IMG/VR virus record: IMGVR_UViG_3300008267_000213
Location: 1-31,781 of that record
Source: a virus
Length of the DNA stretch: 31,781 nt
Reading direction: 5' to 3' (one strand)
In this document: positions 14,315 to 20,195 of the stretch, in pieces
How the letters are laid out: every line of letters starts with the position of its first letter
Numbering within the stretch: position 1 is the first letter of the stretch
Notes under the pieces: generated by a model
Told to the model about the DNA's origin: nothing
Database searches by the model: none
The model's input: the letters and a program-made list of their open reading frames with translations, nothing else
Made by a program: the position numbers and the translations under genes

Positions 14315-15304
14315 TCAAAACAGCACGTCCTGATGTGCAATGGCCCACTTGTTAAACGCTTGAGTATTAGCCAGATCAGGGTTCTTACGAGCCGCATAGC
14401 TGATAGTCAGAACGCTGAACTCTGGAGGCATACGCTCTGAATAGGTACAAACACGGTCAAAGTTAGCCACAGTAGCCCGCTGTGCAATCGCACCACTCAG
14501 GGCATACAGTGTAGCAGGGTCAGTCGGTACTTCTGCTGTTGTGGGATTGATCAAGATGTTGTCAGGGTTAGGAAGTTTACGGAATATACGCAGATACCCA
14601 ACAAACTCAGCGGCTGGCCCCTCACCTACAGCACCCTTGAAACACTCATACTCTGCATCACTTGACACTACACCAAGCACATCGGAAACACCCTCAACCC
14701 AACTACGTGGAGTAGCATTCTGGTCACGTTGTGGGTCGAAGTCATGTAACAGGTTAGGCCGAAACCGAATGAATGAGATAACCTCAGGCTTCACATCGTT
14801 ATCAATGGCCCATGATGACCAGTCATCCAGATGGGTCTCCAACTCCACAATAGTCTCACGATTACGAAGATGGGACAGAACACGGTTAGCACCTGCCCTA
14901 TCAGACTGACGGTTACCAGTGGATATGACCATCCAACCATCAGGCAATGGCACACCATGAAGGTTACGGGCTTGGCAGATATTAGCGAGAACCTTCTGCA
15001 AGTCCGCATTGGCTTGATTGCGATCATCGAAGCACAAGATACCCTTATCAGGGGATTTACCCTTGACCGGAAACCAATCAGGTAGCTTGTAGGACAGGGC
15101 TTCACCATCTCCCATAACCATAGGAATACCAAAGTCCTCGACAAGCATGGTCGGCATATGCCGTTCGATATAGGGAATGTCCAGTTCCTTGGCAACTTGT
15201 TGTACGATAGTAGTCTTACCACCACCCGGACTACCTTCTATACATACTGTACGTTGGATGGGGAACAGAGATTTAATCGTTGATTTTAATGTTGTCGCTC
15301 TCAT
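14315..15304 (-). CDS. MoxR-type AAA+ ATPase
   Basis: A 329-residue ATPase. Walker A is GSPGGGKTT at residues 24-32. Walker B is GILCFDD with Asp93-Asp94, so the usual second-acid Glu is replaced by Asp. Sensor 1 is 'MVISTGNR' with Asn131, and an Arg-rich 'RVLSHLRNRETIVEL' region follows as in MoxR/CobS-like proteins. Length and order fit MoxR members that work with VWA-domain partners as unfoldases or metal-insertion chaperones. The VWA-zincin protein is three genes downstream. The start overlaps the zinc-ribbon stop as ATGA. Target protein and whether it acts on virion or host components are unknown. Confidence 0.9.
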   Translation of the reverse strand: MRATTLKSTIKSLFPIQRTVCIEGSPGGGKTTIVQQVAKELDIPYIERHMPTMLVEDFGIPMVMGDGEALSYKLPDWFPVKGKSPDKGILCFDDRNQANADLQKVLANICQARNLHGVPLPDGWMVISTGNRQSDRAGANRVLSHLRNRETIVELETHLDDWSSWAIDNDVKPEVISFIRFRPNLLHDFDPQRDQNATPRSWVEGVSDVLGVVSSDAEYECFKGAVGEGPAAEFVGYLRIFRKLPNPDNILINPTTAEVPTDPATLYALSGAIAQRATVANFDRVCTYSERMPPEFSVLTISYAARKNPDLANTQAFNKWAIAHQDVLF

Positions 15305-15504
15305 TTATTCAGTCCTTTCAGCAAGTTAAGGTCAGTAACCAATATATAGTTCGACTTGTGCATAGGCACTATAGTCCTAGATTGAGCCAGTCTCTTGGCC
15401 CGTTTATCTCCACAATCCAAACACTCACGATACAATAAGGCCCACCTCTTTTGGGAGATGGGCTGACAACAACGGCTACAGTGCATAGCTATACTAGTGA
15501 TCAT
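15301..15504 (-). CDS. Small zinc-ribbon protein
   Basis: A 67-residue protein with two Cys pairs, C-x2-C near residues 9-12 (followed by another Cys) and C-x2-C near 28-31, typical of a four-cysteine zinc ribbon. A basic stretch 'DKRAKRLAQSR' and a tail 'SNYILVTDLNLLKGLNK' follow. Small zinc ribbons of this form are frequent in phage early regions and may bind nucleic acid or RNA polymerase. ATG 15504 sits inside the end of the upstream gene. A second ATG at 15486 would still include both Cys pairs. Confidence 0.7.
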   Translation of the reverse strand: MITSIAMHCSRCCQPISQKRWALLYRECLDCGDKRAKRLAQSRTIVPMHKSNYILVTDLNLLKGLNK

Positions 15505-15703
15505 TCAACACCTGTCGGATATCGGTCAACAAATTATTCAGGAAGTCCAAATCCCCTTGAATAATCCCCAACTTGGATGACTTGCAGTAGTTGTCAGGGT
15601 CAGACATAACCAATGAATGGATAGCCTTAACCTCAATCAACCTATTGGTAACAAGTCGCTCAGACCTATCGATACTCTGTAGCAAATCGGAACTAGTAGT
15701 CAT
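15494..15703 (-). CDS. Small helical hypothetical protein
   Basis: A 69-residue protein. ATG 15703 has GGGAG at 7 bases. A longer frame to 15757 runs into the upstream terminator hairpin and is rejected. The sequence is helical (SSDLLQSIDRSERLVTNRLIEVKAIHSLV, then 'LDFLNNLLTDIRQVL'). It is the first gene after a strong terminator, so it needs its own promoter or read-through. No recognised family. Confidence 0.6.
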   Translation of the reverse strand: MTTSSDLLQSIDRSERLVTNRLIEVKAIHSLVMSDPDNYCKSSKLGIIQGDLDFLNNLLTDIRQVLNDH

Positions 15704-15726
15704 AATTATACTCCCTATACGGACAC

Positions 15727-15755
15727 AAAAAAGGAGTGGGCTATTAACCCACTCC
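15727..15755 (-). terminator. Rho-independent terminator (leftward)
   Basis: On the minus strand an 8-base-pair stem, GGAGTGGG with CCCACTCC, encloses a 7-base loop and is followed directly by six T residues. It ends the short transcript of the 119-residue gene at 15772-16131 and partly insulates the MoxR/VWA block from it. Confidence 0.9.
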
Positions 15756-15771
15756 AACCGATTAACTGTTA

Positions 15772-16131
15772 TCAGAACAACTTCTGAGTGACATTACGAA
15801 CAGCAGATGGGGCTTTGTCCTTATCTACCAACATAAAGTACTGTGAACCACCGAACTTCATATTGTGACCAATACGAGGGAGATGGGTCTTGGTGAATGA
15901 TAGAGCCTGTTTGTAGGTCAACTCGCTTATCTTGGATGCAGGGTCATTACTATACACAAACACCTTGATAGAGTGACCAGTCTCTTTGGCTTTCTCCAAC
16001 ATCTTGCTATACATAGTATTCACATTCTCGTTGGACCATGCACCATCAGGGTTAGCCTTGGTAGCAATACGACCCTTGGTGTCAAGTACAACATCACAAT
16101 TCTGGATGAGAGAAACTTTACTAGTAGACAT
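15772..16131 (-). CDS. Hypothetical early protein
   Basis: A 119-residue protein with AAAGGA 8 bases before its ATG. Beta-like N-terminus (SLIQNCDVVLDTKGRIAT), then a helical stretch and 'SIKVFVYSNDPASKISELTYKQALSF'. No recognised motif. It stands alone between the AT-rich region and a strong terminator, so it is likely a separately controlled, highly expressed early gene. Its promoter candidate is at 16201-16229. Confidence 0.65.
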   Translation of the reverse strand: MSTSKVSLIQNCDVVLDTKGRIATKANPDGAWSNENVNTMYSKMLEKAKETGHSIKVFVYSNDPASKISELTYKQALSFTKTHLPRIGHNMKFGGSQYFMLVDKDKAPSAVRNVTQKLF

Positions 16132-16200
16132 TGTTATATTCCTTTTGTTGTTTATATGTAAACTTAGTATCTAACAGGTGTTGTCCTGCTGACCCCACCA

Positions 16201-16229
16201 ACGTAGCACGACCGCTCCGCCGGTGTCAA
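16201..16229 (-). promoter_or_regulatory. Candidate leftward promoter
   Basis: On the minus strand a perfect -35 TTGACA (16229-16224) is followed after 16 bases by GCTACGTT. This is closer to the alphaproteobacterial -10 style GCTANAWC than to TATAAT. It lies about 70 bases before the 119-residue gene. The -35 is convincing and the -10 is moderate. Confidence 0.45.
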
Positions 16230-16299
16230 GTTTCCTCCGTGTGCGTGTGGGCATATGCCATAATCTAAAATAGAATATACGTGTGGCATAGAAAAGGCT

Positions 16300-16428
16300 A
16301 ACTTTACATAAAATAAAATGTAATTAAATCAATGGTGTAGCGTGTAAGAATCTGTAGAATCTAAAGAATCTATGTTTTTTTAGTAATGTCGCCATCTTTT
16401 TTAGGGGTGTTTTTATAAAACTTTACAT
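16300..16428. repeat. AACTTTACAT direct repeats
   Basis: The decamer AACTTTACAT is exact at 16300-16309 and 16419-16428, and in reverse at 17642-17651 just upstream of the small terminase gene. Near copies lie at 16573-16582 (reverse), 16681-16690 and 17672-17681. Concentration in the two control regions suggests a protein-binding motif. Confidence 0.55.
16348..16374. repeat. Triple 9-base repeat containing GANTC sites
   Basis: GAATCT recurs at 16348, 16357 and 16366, each followed by a different triplet, giving three units of exactly 9 bases. Each contains GAATC, which is a GANTC (CcrM methylation) site. A fourth GANTC (GATTC) lies at 16477-16481. Confidence 0.7.
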
Positions 16429-16528
16429 CAATAATTTTTTCTATAGGAAAGGGTTAAAAAAAACAGTGTATTCTTAGATTCTTTATATATTATATACCCA
16501 CTCATTTGGTTCTAACTCCTTGGTTTTA

Positions 16529-16661
16529 CTACAAACTATACTGTATAGTTGTACAGTTACAGCCGATTTTTAACGTAAAGTTTGCTCTAGATTTCTCTAA
16601 AAATCTGCCTTCCGTTTTAGATTTGTATGGCTACACCCCTATATATTGCTACAAACTATAC
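16529..16661. repeat. CTACAAACTATAC direct repeats and palindrome
   Basis: The 13-mer CTACAAACTATAC occurs at 16529-16541 and 16649-16661, 120 bases apart. The first copy runs into a perfect 8-base inverted repeat, AACTATAC-T-GTATAGTT (16534-16550), that looks like an operator. The second copy has only the left half. Confidence 0.6.
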
Positions 16662-16760
16662 ATAAAATCATACACAAACACGCTTTACATACGCCATAAC
16701 TTATACGCAGTTGCCATATGAGCTGTAACCCCCCGACGTATGGTCTTACACAACAGAGAA

Positions 16761-16791
16761 TAAAAGAAGGAGGAGGCTTGCGCCTCGCTCC
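16761..16791 (-). terminator. Probable leftward terminator
   Basis: On the minus strand GGAGCGAGGC and GCCTCCTCC pair around a GCAA tetraloop with one bulged base, followed by TTCTTTTATTC. The stem is strong and the T tract imperfect. It follows the 27-residue membrane peptide and closes the first early transcript before the AT-rich region. Confidence 0.7.
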
Positions 16792-16798
16792 CGCTCTC

Positions 16799-16882
16799 TC
16801 AGTAGGGTATCTGCTCAATCAGTCCTGTAATCACGAAGATGGCGATGACCATCAGGATAGTCTGCTTCCAAGTGAGTTCCAT
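16799..16882 (-). CDS. 27-residue membrane peptide
   Basis: A tiny frame with AAGGA 6 bases before its ATG. Residues 8-23 (TILMVIAIFVITGLIE) make one short membrane span. It is flanked by a hairpin upstream and a terminator downstream, as expected of an independently bounded cistron. Similar very small membrane peptides are common in phage early regions. Function unknown. Confidence 0.5.
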   Translation of the reverse strand: MELTWKQTILMVIAIFVITGLIEQIPY

Positions 16883-16903
16883 CGTGGTTCCTTTCGTTGA
16901 GGT

Positions 16904-16925
16904 GGGAGAGGCTCTCGCCTCTCCC
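16904..16925. other. Intergenic hairpin with GNRA-type loop
   Basis: GGGAGAGGC pairs perfectly with GCCTCTCCC (9 base pairs) around a 4-base loop (GAGA on the minus strand). No T tract follows in either direction, so it is not a standard terminator. It lies between the 46- and 27-residue genes and may be an RNA-processing or stability element. Confidence 0.6.
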
Positions 16926-16931
16926 GTTGTC

Positions 16932-17072
16932 TCAGGCTTCCGTCAGCTTGAGTTTGTACTTGATCTCTATCCTTGCGAGTATCGCTTGCTTGCGCTTGCG
17001 CTCTACTCTGATCTCGACGGTCCGCCATTTTCCGTCTCTCTTGAAGCGGTGGTAGAGTGTTTCGTACTTCAT
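16932..17072 (-). CDS. 46-residue highly basic peptide
   Basis: ATG 17072 is preceded by AAGGGA with an 8-base spacer. The peptide is very basic (about 17 Lys/Arg/His) with alternating residues, 'LYHRFKRDGKWRTVEIRVERKRKQAILARIEIKYKLKL', suggesting a small beta-hairpin plus helix, possibly nucleic-acid binding. It sits between two strong hairpins. No family recognised. Confidence 0.6.
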   Translation of the reverse strand: MKYETLYHRFKRDGKWRTVEIRVERKRKQAILARIEIKYKLKLTEA

Positions 17073-17093
17073 TTTCTTTTTCCCTTGGGTTGT

Positions 17094-17118
17094 GAGGGCG
17101 GCGACCATCGCCGCCCTC
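17094..17118. other. Intergenic 11-base-pair hairpin
   Basis: GAGGGCGGCGA and TCGCCGCCCTC are perfectly complementary around a 3-base loop. There is no T tract on either side. It separates the first leftward gene from the 46-residue gene and matches the pattern of the hairpin at 16904-16925. Confidence 0.7.
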
Positions 17119-17127
17119 TTGCTTGGA

Positions 17128-17403
17128 TCAGAACAACTTTGTTCCGCTTGTCTTGATTTCCGAGTCTTTCAAGACCTTGATGCCTGTCAAGCTATCCGTC
17201 TTGATGTACATCGCGCCGCCGCCCTGAGGTGGGGCCGAGACCTTGAGGTGACCAACCAATTCCTTAACCGAGGACTTGACTGAGGTAACCTTGAGGGCCG
17301 AGAACGTACCCTTTTCGGAAATCCGCTCGGCAACCACTTCGATCACGAAAGTAATCGGGGTAATGGAAACCTTGCGAGCCGCAACCGTATTGTTGTCCGA
17401 CAT
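17128..17403 (-). CDS. First leftward early gene, conserved hypothetical
   Basis: A 91-residue protein with AAGGA 8 bases before the ATG. The sequence is Val/Thr/Lys-rich and beta-like: 'VAARKVSITPITFVIEVVAERISEKGTFSALKV', then 'LVGHLKVSAPPQGGGAMYIKTD'. Relatives are known to me only as phage early hypotheticals. It is the first cistron behind the divergent control region, so it is probably made early and in quantity. Strong hairpins on both sides mark its message. No function can be proposed. Confidence 0.7.
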   Translation of the reverse strand: MSDNNTVAARKVSITPITFVIEVVAERISEKGTFSALKVTSVKSSVKELVGHLKVSAPPQGGGAMYIKTDSLTGIKVLKDSEIKTSGTKLF

Positions 17404-17435
17404 GGTAGTAATCCTTCTTTAGTTGTCAAAGAGCC

Positions 17436-17598
17436 TGTCGGCGGGGTCATCCCGTCGACAATCAAATACTCGCACAACTTGACGAGAATGTCAAGTTGCC
17501 TTGTTTCCCTAGGCTTTCAGCCTATCGCTTGCATCGGCTTGCCCGCGCATCGGGCATGGCAGAGGGGGGTACATGGACTGGCGGTTCGAAGCCCCCCC
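17436..17598. other. Run of five hairpins in divergent control region
   Basis: Five inverted repeats follow each other: 17436-17460 (10-pair stem, one G.U if read on the plus strand), 17475-17498 (9 pairs), 17510-17524 (6 pairs, loop TTC), 17541-17555 (5 pairs) and 17564-17598 (GGGGGG with CCCCCC). The G.U pair would be a C-A mismatch on the minus strand, which favours a plus-strand RNA. Candidates are a structured leader of the terminase operon, a non-coding RNA, or a packaging signal. It lies 100-260 bases before the small terminase gene. Confidence 0.5.
17466..17498 (-). promoter_or_regulatory. Candidate early leftward promoter within a palindrome
   Basis: On the minus strand TTGACA (17494-17489) is followed after 17 bases by GAGTAT (17471-17466), a weak -10 with the important A2 and T6. 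The -35 is part of a perfect inverted repeat CAACTTGAC-6-GTCAAGTTG (17475-17498). Its other arm gives TTGACG facing right. One regulator on this palindrome could control both directions. Confidence 0.4.
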
Positions 17599-17697
17599 GC
17601 ATGGATAGTAAACCGCTTAAAACGAGACCCCAAAAACCAACATGTAAAGTTTCAAACCCAGTTGACTCGACGCGCTTTACAGATTAAGGCTCCCATT

Positions 17698-18159
17698 ATG
17701 GACACACTCCCATTGAACTATACCAAATGGTCAGACCGTCTAGCCTTCGACATAGCCCTGCTGCTCGAAGGCAGCGGAGAGTCTTTGGATGAGGTTGTCG
17801 AACGCCACAAGATCACAACCTCCGACATCATCACGTTCAACAAAGACCCTGTGTTCCTCAGGAAGGTGGAGCACTACCGTGGAGAAATCCGCGACAAGGG
17901 ACTCACATTCCGCATGAAGGCCCGAGCCCAGTCGGAAGAACTCCTGAAAACATCTTGGTTGTTAATCCATAGCCCGGACGTTAGCGCCGCTGTGAAGGCC
18001 GACCTGATCAAGTCAACGGTCAAGTGGGCTGGTCTGGAGCCCAAGAACGAGGTATCTCAAGAAGGCACGGGTGGTGTTCGCATCACGATCAATCTCGGAA
18101 ACCAAGAGCATACAGCCAAGGTGATTGAACATGAGCCTGAGTATGCAGAGATTGAGTAG
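17698..18159 (+). CDS. Terminase small subunit
   Basis: A 153-residue protein. ATG 17698 has AAGG at about 8 bases. A longer frame back to 17479 runs through the hairpin region and is rejected. The N-terminal part 'DRLAFDIALLLEGSGESLDEVVERHKITTSDIITFNKDPVFLRKVEHYR' looks like a helix-turn-helix DNA-recognition unit. The central 'SWLLIHSPDVSAAVKADLIKSTVKWAGLEPK' is typical of podovirus small terminases, where it forms the oligomerisation helices. It recognises the packaging site and recruits the large subunit encoded just downstream. Family assignment rests on these motifs and gene order. Confidence 0.85.
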   Translation: MDTLPLNYTKWSDRLAFDIALLLEGSGESLDEVVERHKITTSDIITFNKDPVFLRKVEHYRGEIRDKGLTFRMKARAQSEELLKTSWLLIHSPDVSAAVKADLIKSTVKWAGLEPKNEVSQEGTGGVRITINLGNQEHTAKVIEHEPEYAEIE

Positions 18160-18295
18160 CGCCGTGAAGTGCAGACAACTGGAGAAGTTGCTGACGGAGA
18201 AATCCGTATCGTACCAGACCAGAGTGATTAAGAAGCGCAGGAAGAAACCACCATCGTACATAGTTACGATATTTGGAGAATCGCCTTGTCTTTAG
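18143..18295 (+). CDS. Putative 50-residue basic peptide between terminase genes
   Basis: An open frame from ATG 18143 to TAG 18295, overlapping the small terminase end by 17 bases and the large terminase start by 10. It would exactly fill the gap. The product is very basic ('VIKKRRKKPPSYIVTIFG'). There is only a weak GAG upstream of its ATG, and GTG 18172 is another possible start. The otherwise gap-free genome supports it, but composition alone does not prove it. Confidence 0.4.
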   Translation: MQRLSSAVKCRQLEKLLTEKSVSYQTRVIKKRRKKPPSYIVTIFGESPCL

Positions 18296-19671
18296 ATATT
18301 AACTATACGCCGCCGCCGACTGGCGCTAAGTTCATGCAGTCTGATATCAAGATGCGTGTGCTGATGGGGCCAGTGGGCTCGGGCAAGTCGGTGACCTGTT
18401 CGTTCGAGGTTGTCCGCAGGGCGTCGGCGCAGATTCCCAACAGCCAAGGGATTCGCAAGACACGGTTCGCTGTGGTCCGCGAGACTGCCCGCCAGTTGCA
18501 GGATACGACGATCAAGACGTTCCTAGACTGGTTCCCGCCCGGTGTGTGCGGGGATTATATGCGCACGACCAAGACGTACTTCTTCAAAATCGGGGATGTC
18601 GAGTCCGAGATTATGTTCAGAGCACTGGACGACGCGGACGATGTAGCCAACCTGAACTCGCTGGAACTTACTGGGGCGTGGTTTAACGAGTGTCGTGACA
18701 TCCACCCCGATATCATAGACGCGATGTCGAAGCGTATTGGGCGTTTCCCGTCCAAGAAGGATGGCGGTCCGACGTGGCATGGCATGTGGGGGGATACGAA
18801 CCCGCCGACTATGGATACGTGGTGGTACTACCAGATGGAGGGGCTTGATCCCAAGGACGGCGTGTCACCTAATAACAACGGGTGGGATGTATTCAAGCAG
18901 CCATCGGGTAGATCGACCTATGCGGAGAACGTCGAGAACCTGCCAGATGGGTATTACGACACGCAGGGGCGGTCGGATGAGTATGTCAGGGTTTACATTG
19001 ATGGTGAGTATGGGCTGAGTTCTGCGGGAACGCCGGTCTATAAGTACTTCAGACCTGACTATCACATGGCGAAAGCGACACTTAGGCACGTAAATAACGG
19101 CATTCGACCCATAATTATCGGTATGGACCTCGGTTTGACACCCGCTGCGGTGTTCGGACAGCAAGACCCGCGTGGTCGAGCACTGATTTTAGACGAGGCT
19201 GTAAGCTTCGACATGGGTATTCAGCGGTTTGTGCGTACAGTTTTGAAGCCGATCATCCATGAACGCTTCCCGGGGAGCCAGATACTGGTGGTTACTGACC
19301 CAGCAGGCATACAAAGGGCGCAAACTGACGAGAGAAGTGCTGTAGATATCATCAAAGCCGAGGGTTTTAGGGTAATTCCAGCTAAAACCAACAATATTTC
19401 GGCCCGAGTCAACGCAGTTGATGACTTTTTGATGCGTCAAGTGGACGGAGACCCTGCATTTCTGGTTGATCCGAGGTGTACTAGGCTGAAATCAGCCATG
19501 ATGGGGGGTTATAGGTTCCATGCCAAGAACGAAAGCATCGATAAGAACAAACATTCGCACGTTGCGGAGGCTTTACAGTACTTAATGCTGCATATTACGT
19601 CCGGTGGAGACTCATCTCAGTTATCTAGGCGGCGCGAGATCAAGCCTGTTGCGGCATATGGGTGGACATGA
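18286..19671 (+). CDS. Terminase large subunit
   Basis: A 461-residue packaging motor and nuclease. It starts with TTG at 18286 behind GGAGA with good spacing. Walker A is GPVGSGKS (residues 28-35). The catalytic Glu of the ATPase is Glu135 in 'TGAWFNECRD'. The C-terminal RNase H-like nuclease begins at 'IIIGMDLGLTPAA' with Asp281, then 'LVVTDPAG' with Asp338, and ends with the 'HSHVAEALQY' motif (His423-His425). The order and length fit podovirus large terminases. It translocates DNA into the prohead through the portal encoded downstream and cuts the concatemer. A strong terminator follows. Confidence 0.95.
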   Translation: MSLDINYTPPPTGAKFMQSDIKMRVLMGPVGSGKSVTCSFEVVRRASAQIPNSQGIRKTRFAVVRETARQLQDTTIKTFLDWFPPGVCGDYMRTTKTYFFKIGDVESEIMFRALDDADDVANLNSLELTGAWFNECRDIHPDIIDAMSKRIGRFPSKKDGGPTWHGMWGDTNPPTMDTWWYYQMEGLDPKDGVSPNNNGWDVFKQPSGRSTYAENVENLPDGYYDTQGRSDEYVRVYIDGEYGLSSAGTPVYKYFRPDYHMAKATLRHVNNGIRPIIIGMDLGLTPAAVFGQQDPRGRALILDEAVSFDMGIQRFVRTVLKPIIHERFPGSQILVVTDPAGIQRAQTDERSAVDIIKAEGFRVIPAKTNNISARVNAVDDFLMRQVDGDPAFLVDPRCTRLKSAMMGGYRFHAKNESIDKNKHSHVAEALQYLMLHITSGGDSSQLSRRREIKPVAAYGWT

Positions 19672-19708
19672 TATATACCTCCTGCCGGTCCCTCCCTTCC
19701 GGCCACCT

Positions 19709-19751
19709 CCCCCCGGGTTGAGTGCTGATGACGCTCCCCGGGGGTCTTTTT
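19709..19751 (+). terminator. Rho-independent terminator after large terminase
   Basis: CCCCCGGG (19710-19717) pairs with CCCGGGGG (19737-19744), with inner GAG/CTC pairing and an 11-base loop, followed by TCTTTTTC. This separates the terminase transcript from the head genes, so the latter need their own promoter or antitermination. Confidence 0.85.
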
Positions 19752-19757
19752 CACTAC

Positions 19758-19786
19758 TTGCGTGTAGATTTGTTTCTGTGTATATG
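19758..19786 (+). promoter_or_regulatory. Weak promoter candidate for head operon
   Basis: TTGCGT (19758-19763), a 17-base spacer and TATATG (19781-19786) lie just after the terminator and 30 bases before the next ATG. The spacing is right, with partial matches at both hexamers. A short inverted repeat ATGTC-4-GACAT overlaps the -10. Confidence 0.35.
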
Positions 19787-19815
19787 TCGTAAGACATGTA
19801 GCTGGGGAGATTGCT

Positions 19816-20190
19816 ATGAAGAAGTCCGGTTCACCCACCAAATCTTATATGTGTAACTCGGATAACCCGAAGATGCACAGCTCCAACATGGGTAAAGCGG
19901 GCAAGGGCTACGCTGACGGCGGTATGGTTCCGCTTCCACCGAATACACGCTTCATCGGGACTGATAAAGTGCCTATGCCCCCAGTTCGGCCTACAACTCC
20001 AGCAATGTCACAGCCGCTTGGGACTAGACTAAACCTTCCACCTGTAGGTTATTTTAGTCAGATGCCCCCGACAGGTAAGGCACCTATGACACCCCTGATG
20101 GGTAACATACCTCTGTTCACCCCAAAGACCCCAATTCAAAAAGTTAACGAGTATGTGAAGCAACGCGGTTTGAAAAGTAAAGGGGCTTAA
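19816..20190 (+). CDS. Pro/Met-rich hypothetical structural-region protein
   Basis: A 124-residue protein with GGGGAGA before its ATG. Low-complexity sequence rich in Pro, Met, Gly and Lys, with 'YADGGMVPLPPNTRFIGTDKVPMPP' and 'PPVGYFSQMPPTGKAPMTPLMG'. It has no predicted globular core apart from a short C-terminal helix (QKVNEYVKQRGLK). The N-terminal 'GKAGKGYADGGMV' motif is frequent in small proteins of marine phage head operons. Possibly an unstructured virion or assembly factor. It precedes the portal by 5 bases. Confidence 0.65.
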   Translation: MKKSGSPTKSYMCNSDNPKMHSSNMGKAGKGYADGGMVPLPPNTRFIGTDKVPMPPVRPTTPAMSQPLGTRLNLPPVGYFSQMPPTGKAPMTPLMGNIPLFTPKTPIQKVNEYVKQRGLKSKGA

Positions 20191-20195
20191 CCGTA

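Larger units (their letters stand above)
16132..16798. other. AT-rich non-coding region with repeats
   Basis: The largest stretch without a credible gene. About 16250-16720 is strongly AT-rich compared with the rest of the window. It holds three GAATCT units at 9-base spacing (16348-16374), repeated AACTTTACAT and CTACAAACTATAC motifs, a 17-base palindrome (16534-16550), a leftward promoter candidate at its left end and a leftward terminator at its right end. Such a composition suits a replication origin or a cluster of operators. A 71-codon plus-strand frame at 16506-16721 has no ribosome binding site and AT-driven composition, and is not called. Confidence 0.6.

Noticed and set aside
15704-15757. 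Longer start for the 69-residue gene
   Set aside because: It would begin inside the terminator hairpin, and the ATG at 15703 has a well placed GGGAG.
16506-16721. Plus-strand 71-codon frame in the AT-rich region
   Set aside because: No ribosome binding site, composition follows AT bias (Tyr, Leu, Lys, Ile), and it covers repeats and a palindrome.
16718-17283. Overlapping plus-strand frames opposite the early genes
   Set aside because: They are antisense to three minus-strand genes with good ribosome binding sites and to hairpins.
17564-17600. tRNA-like T-arm (GGTTCGAAG between G and C runs)
   Set aside because: No matching acceptor, D or anticodon arms at the correct distances on either strand. 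It is better read as part of the hairpin run.
17479-17697. N-terminal extension of the small terminase frame
   Set aside because: The extension crosses several hairpins, has no ribosome binding site and does not look like protein. ATG 17698 gives the normal family length.
16132-17697. Phage-type single-subunit RNA polymerase promoters
   Set aside because: The repeated motifs are only 10-13 bases, in both orientations, and no phage RNA polymerase gene is seen.
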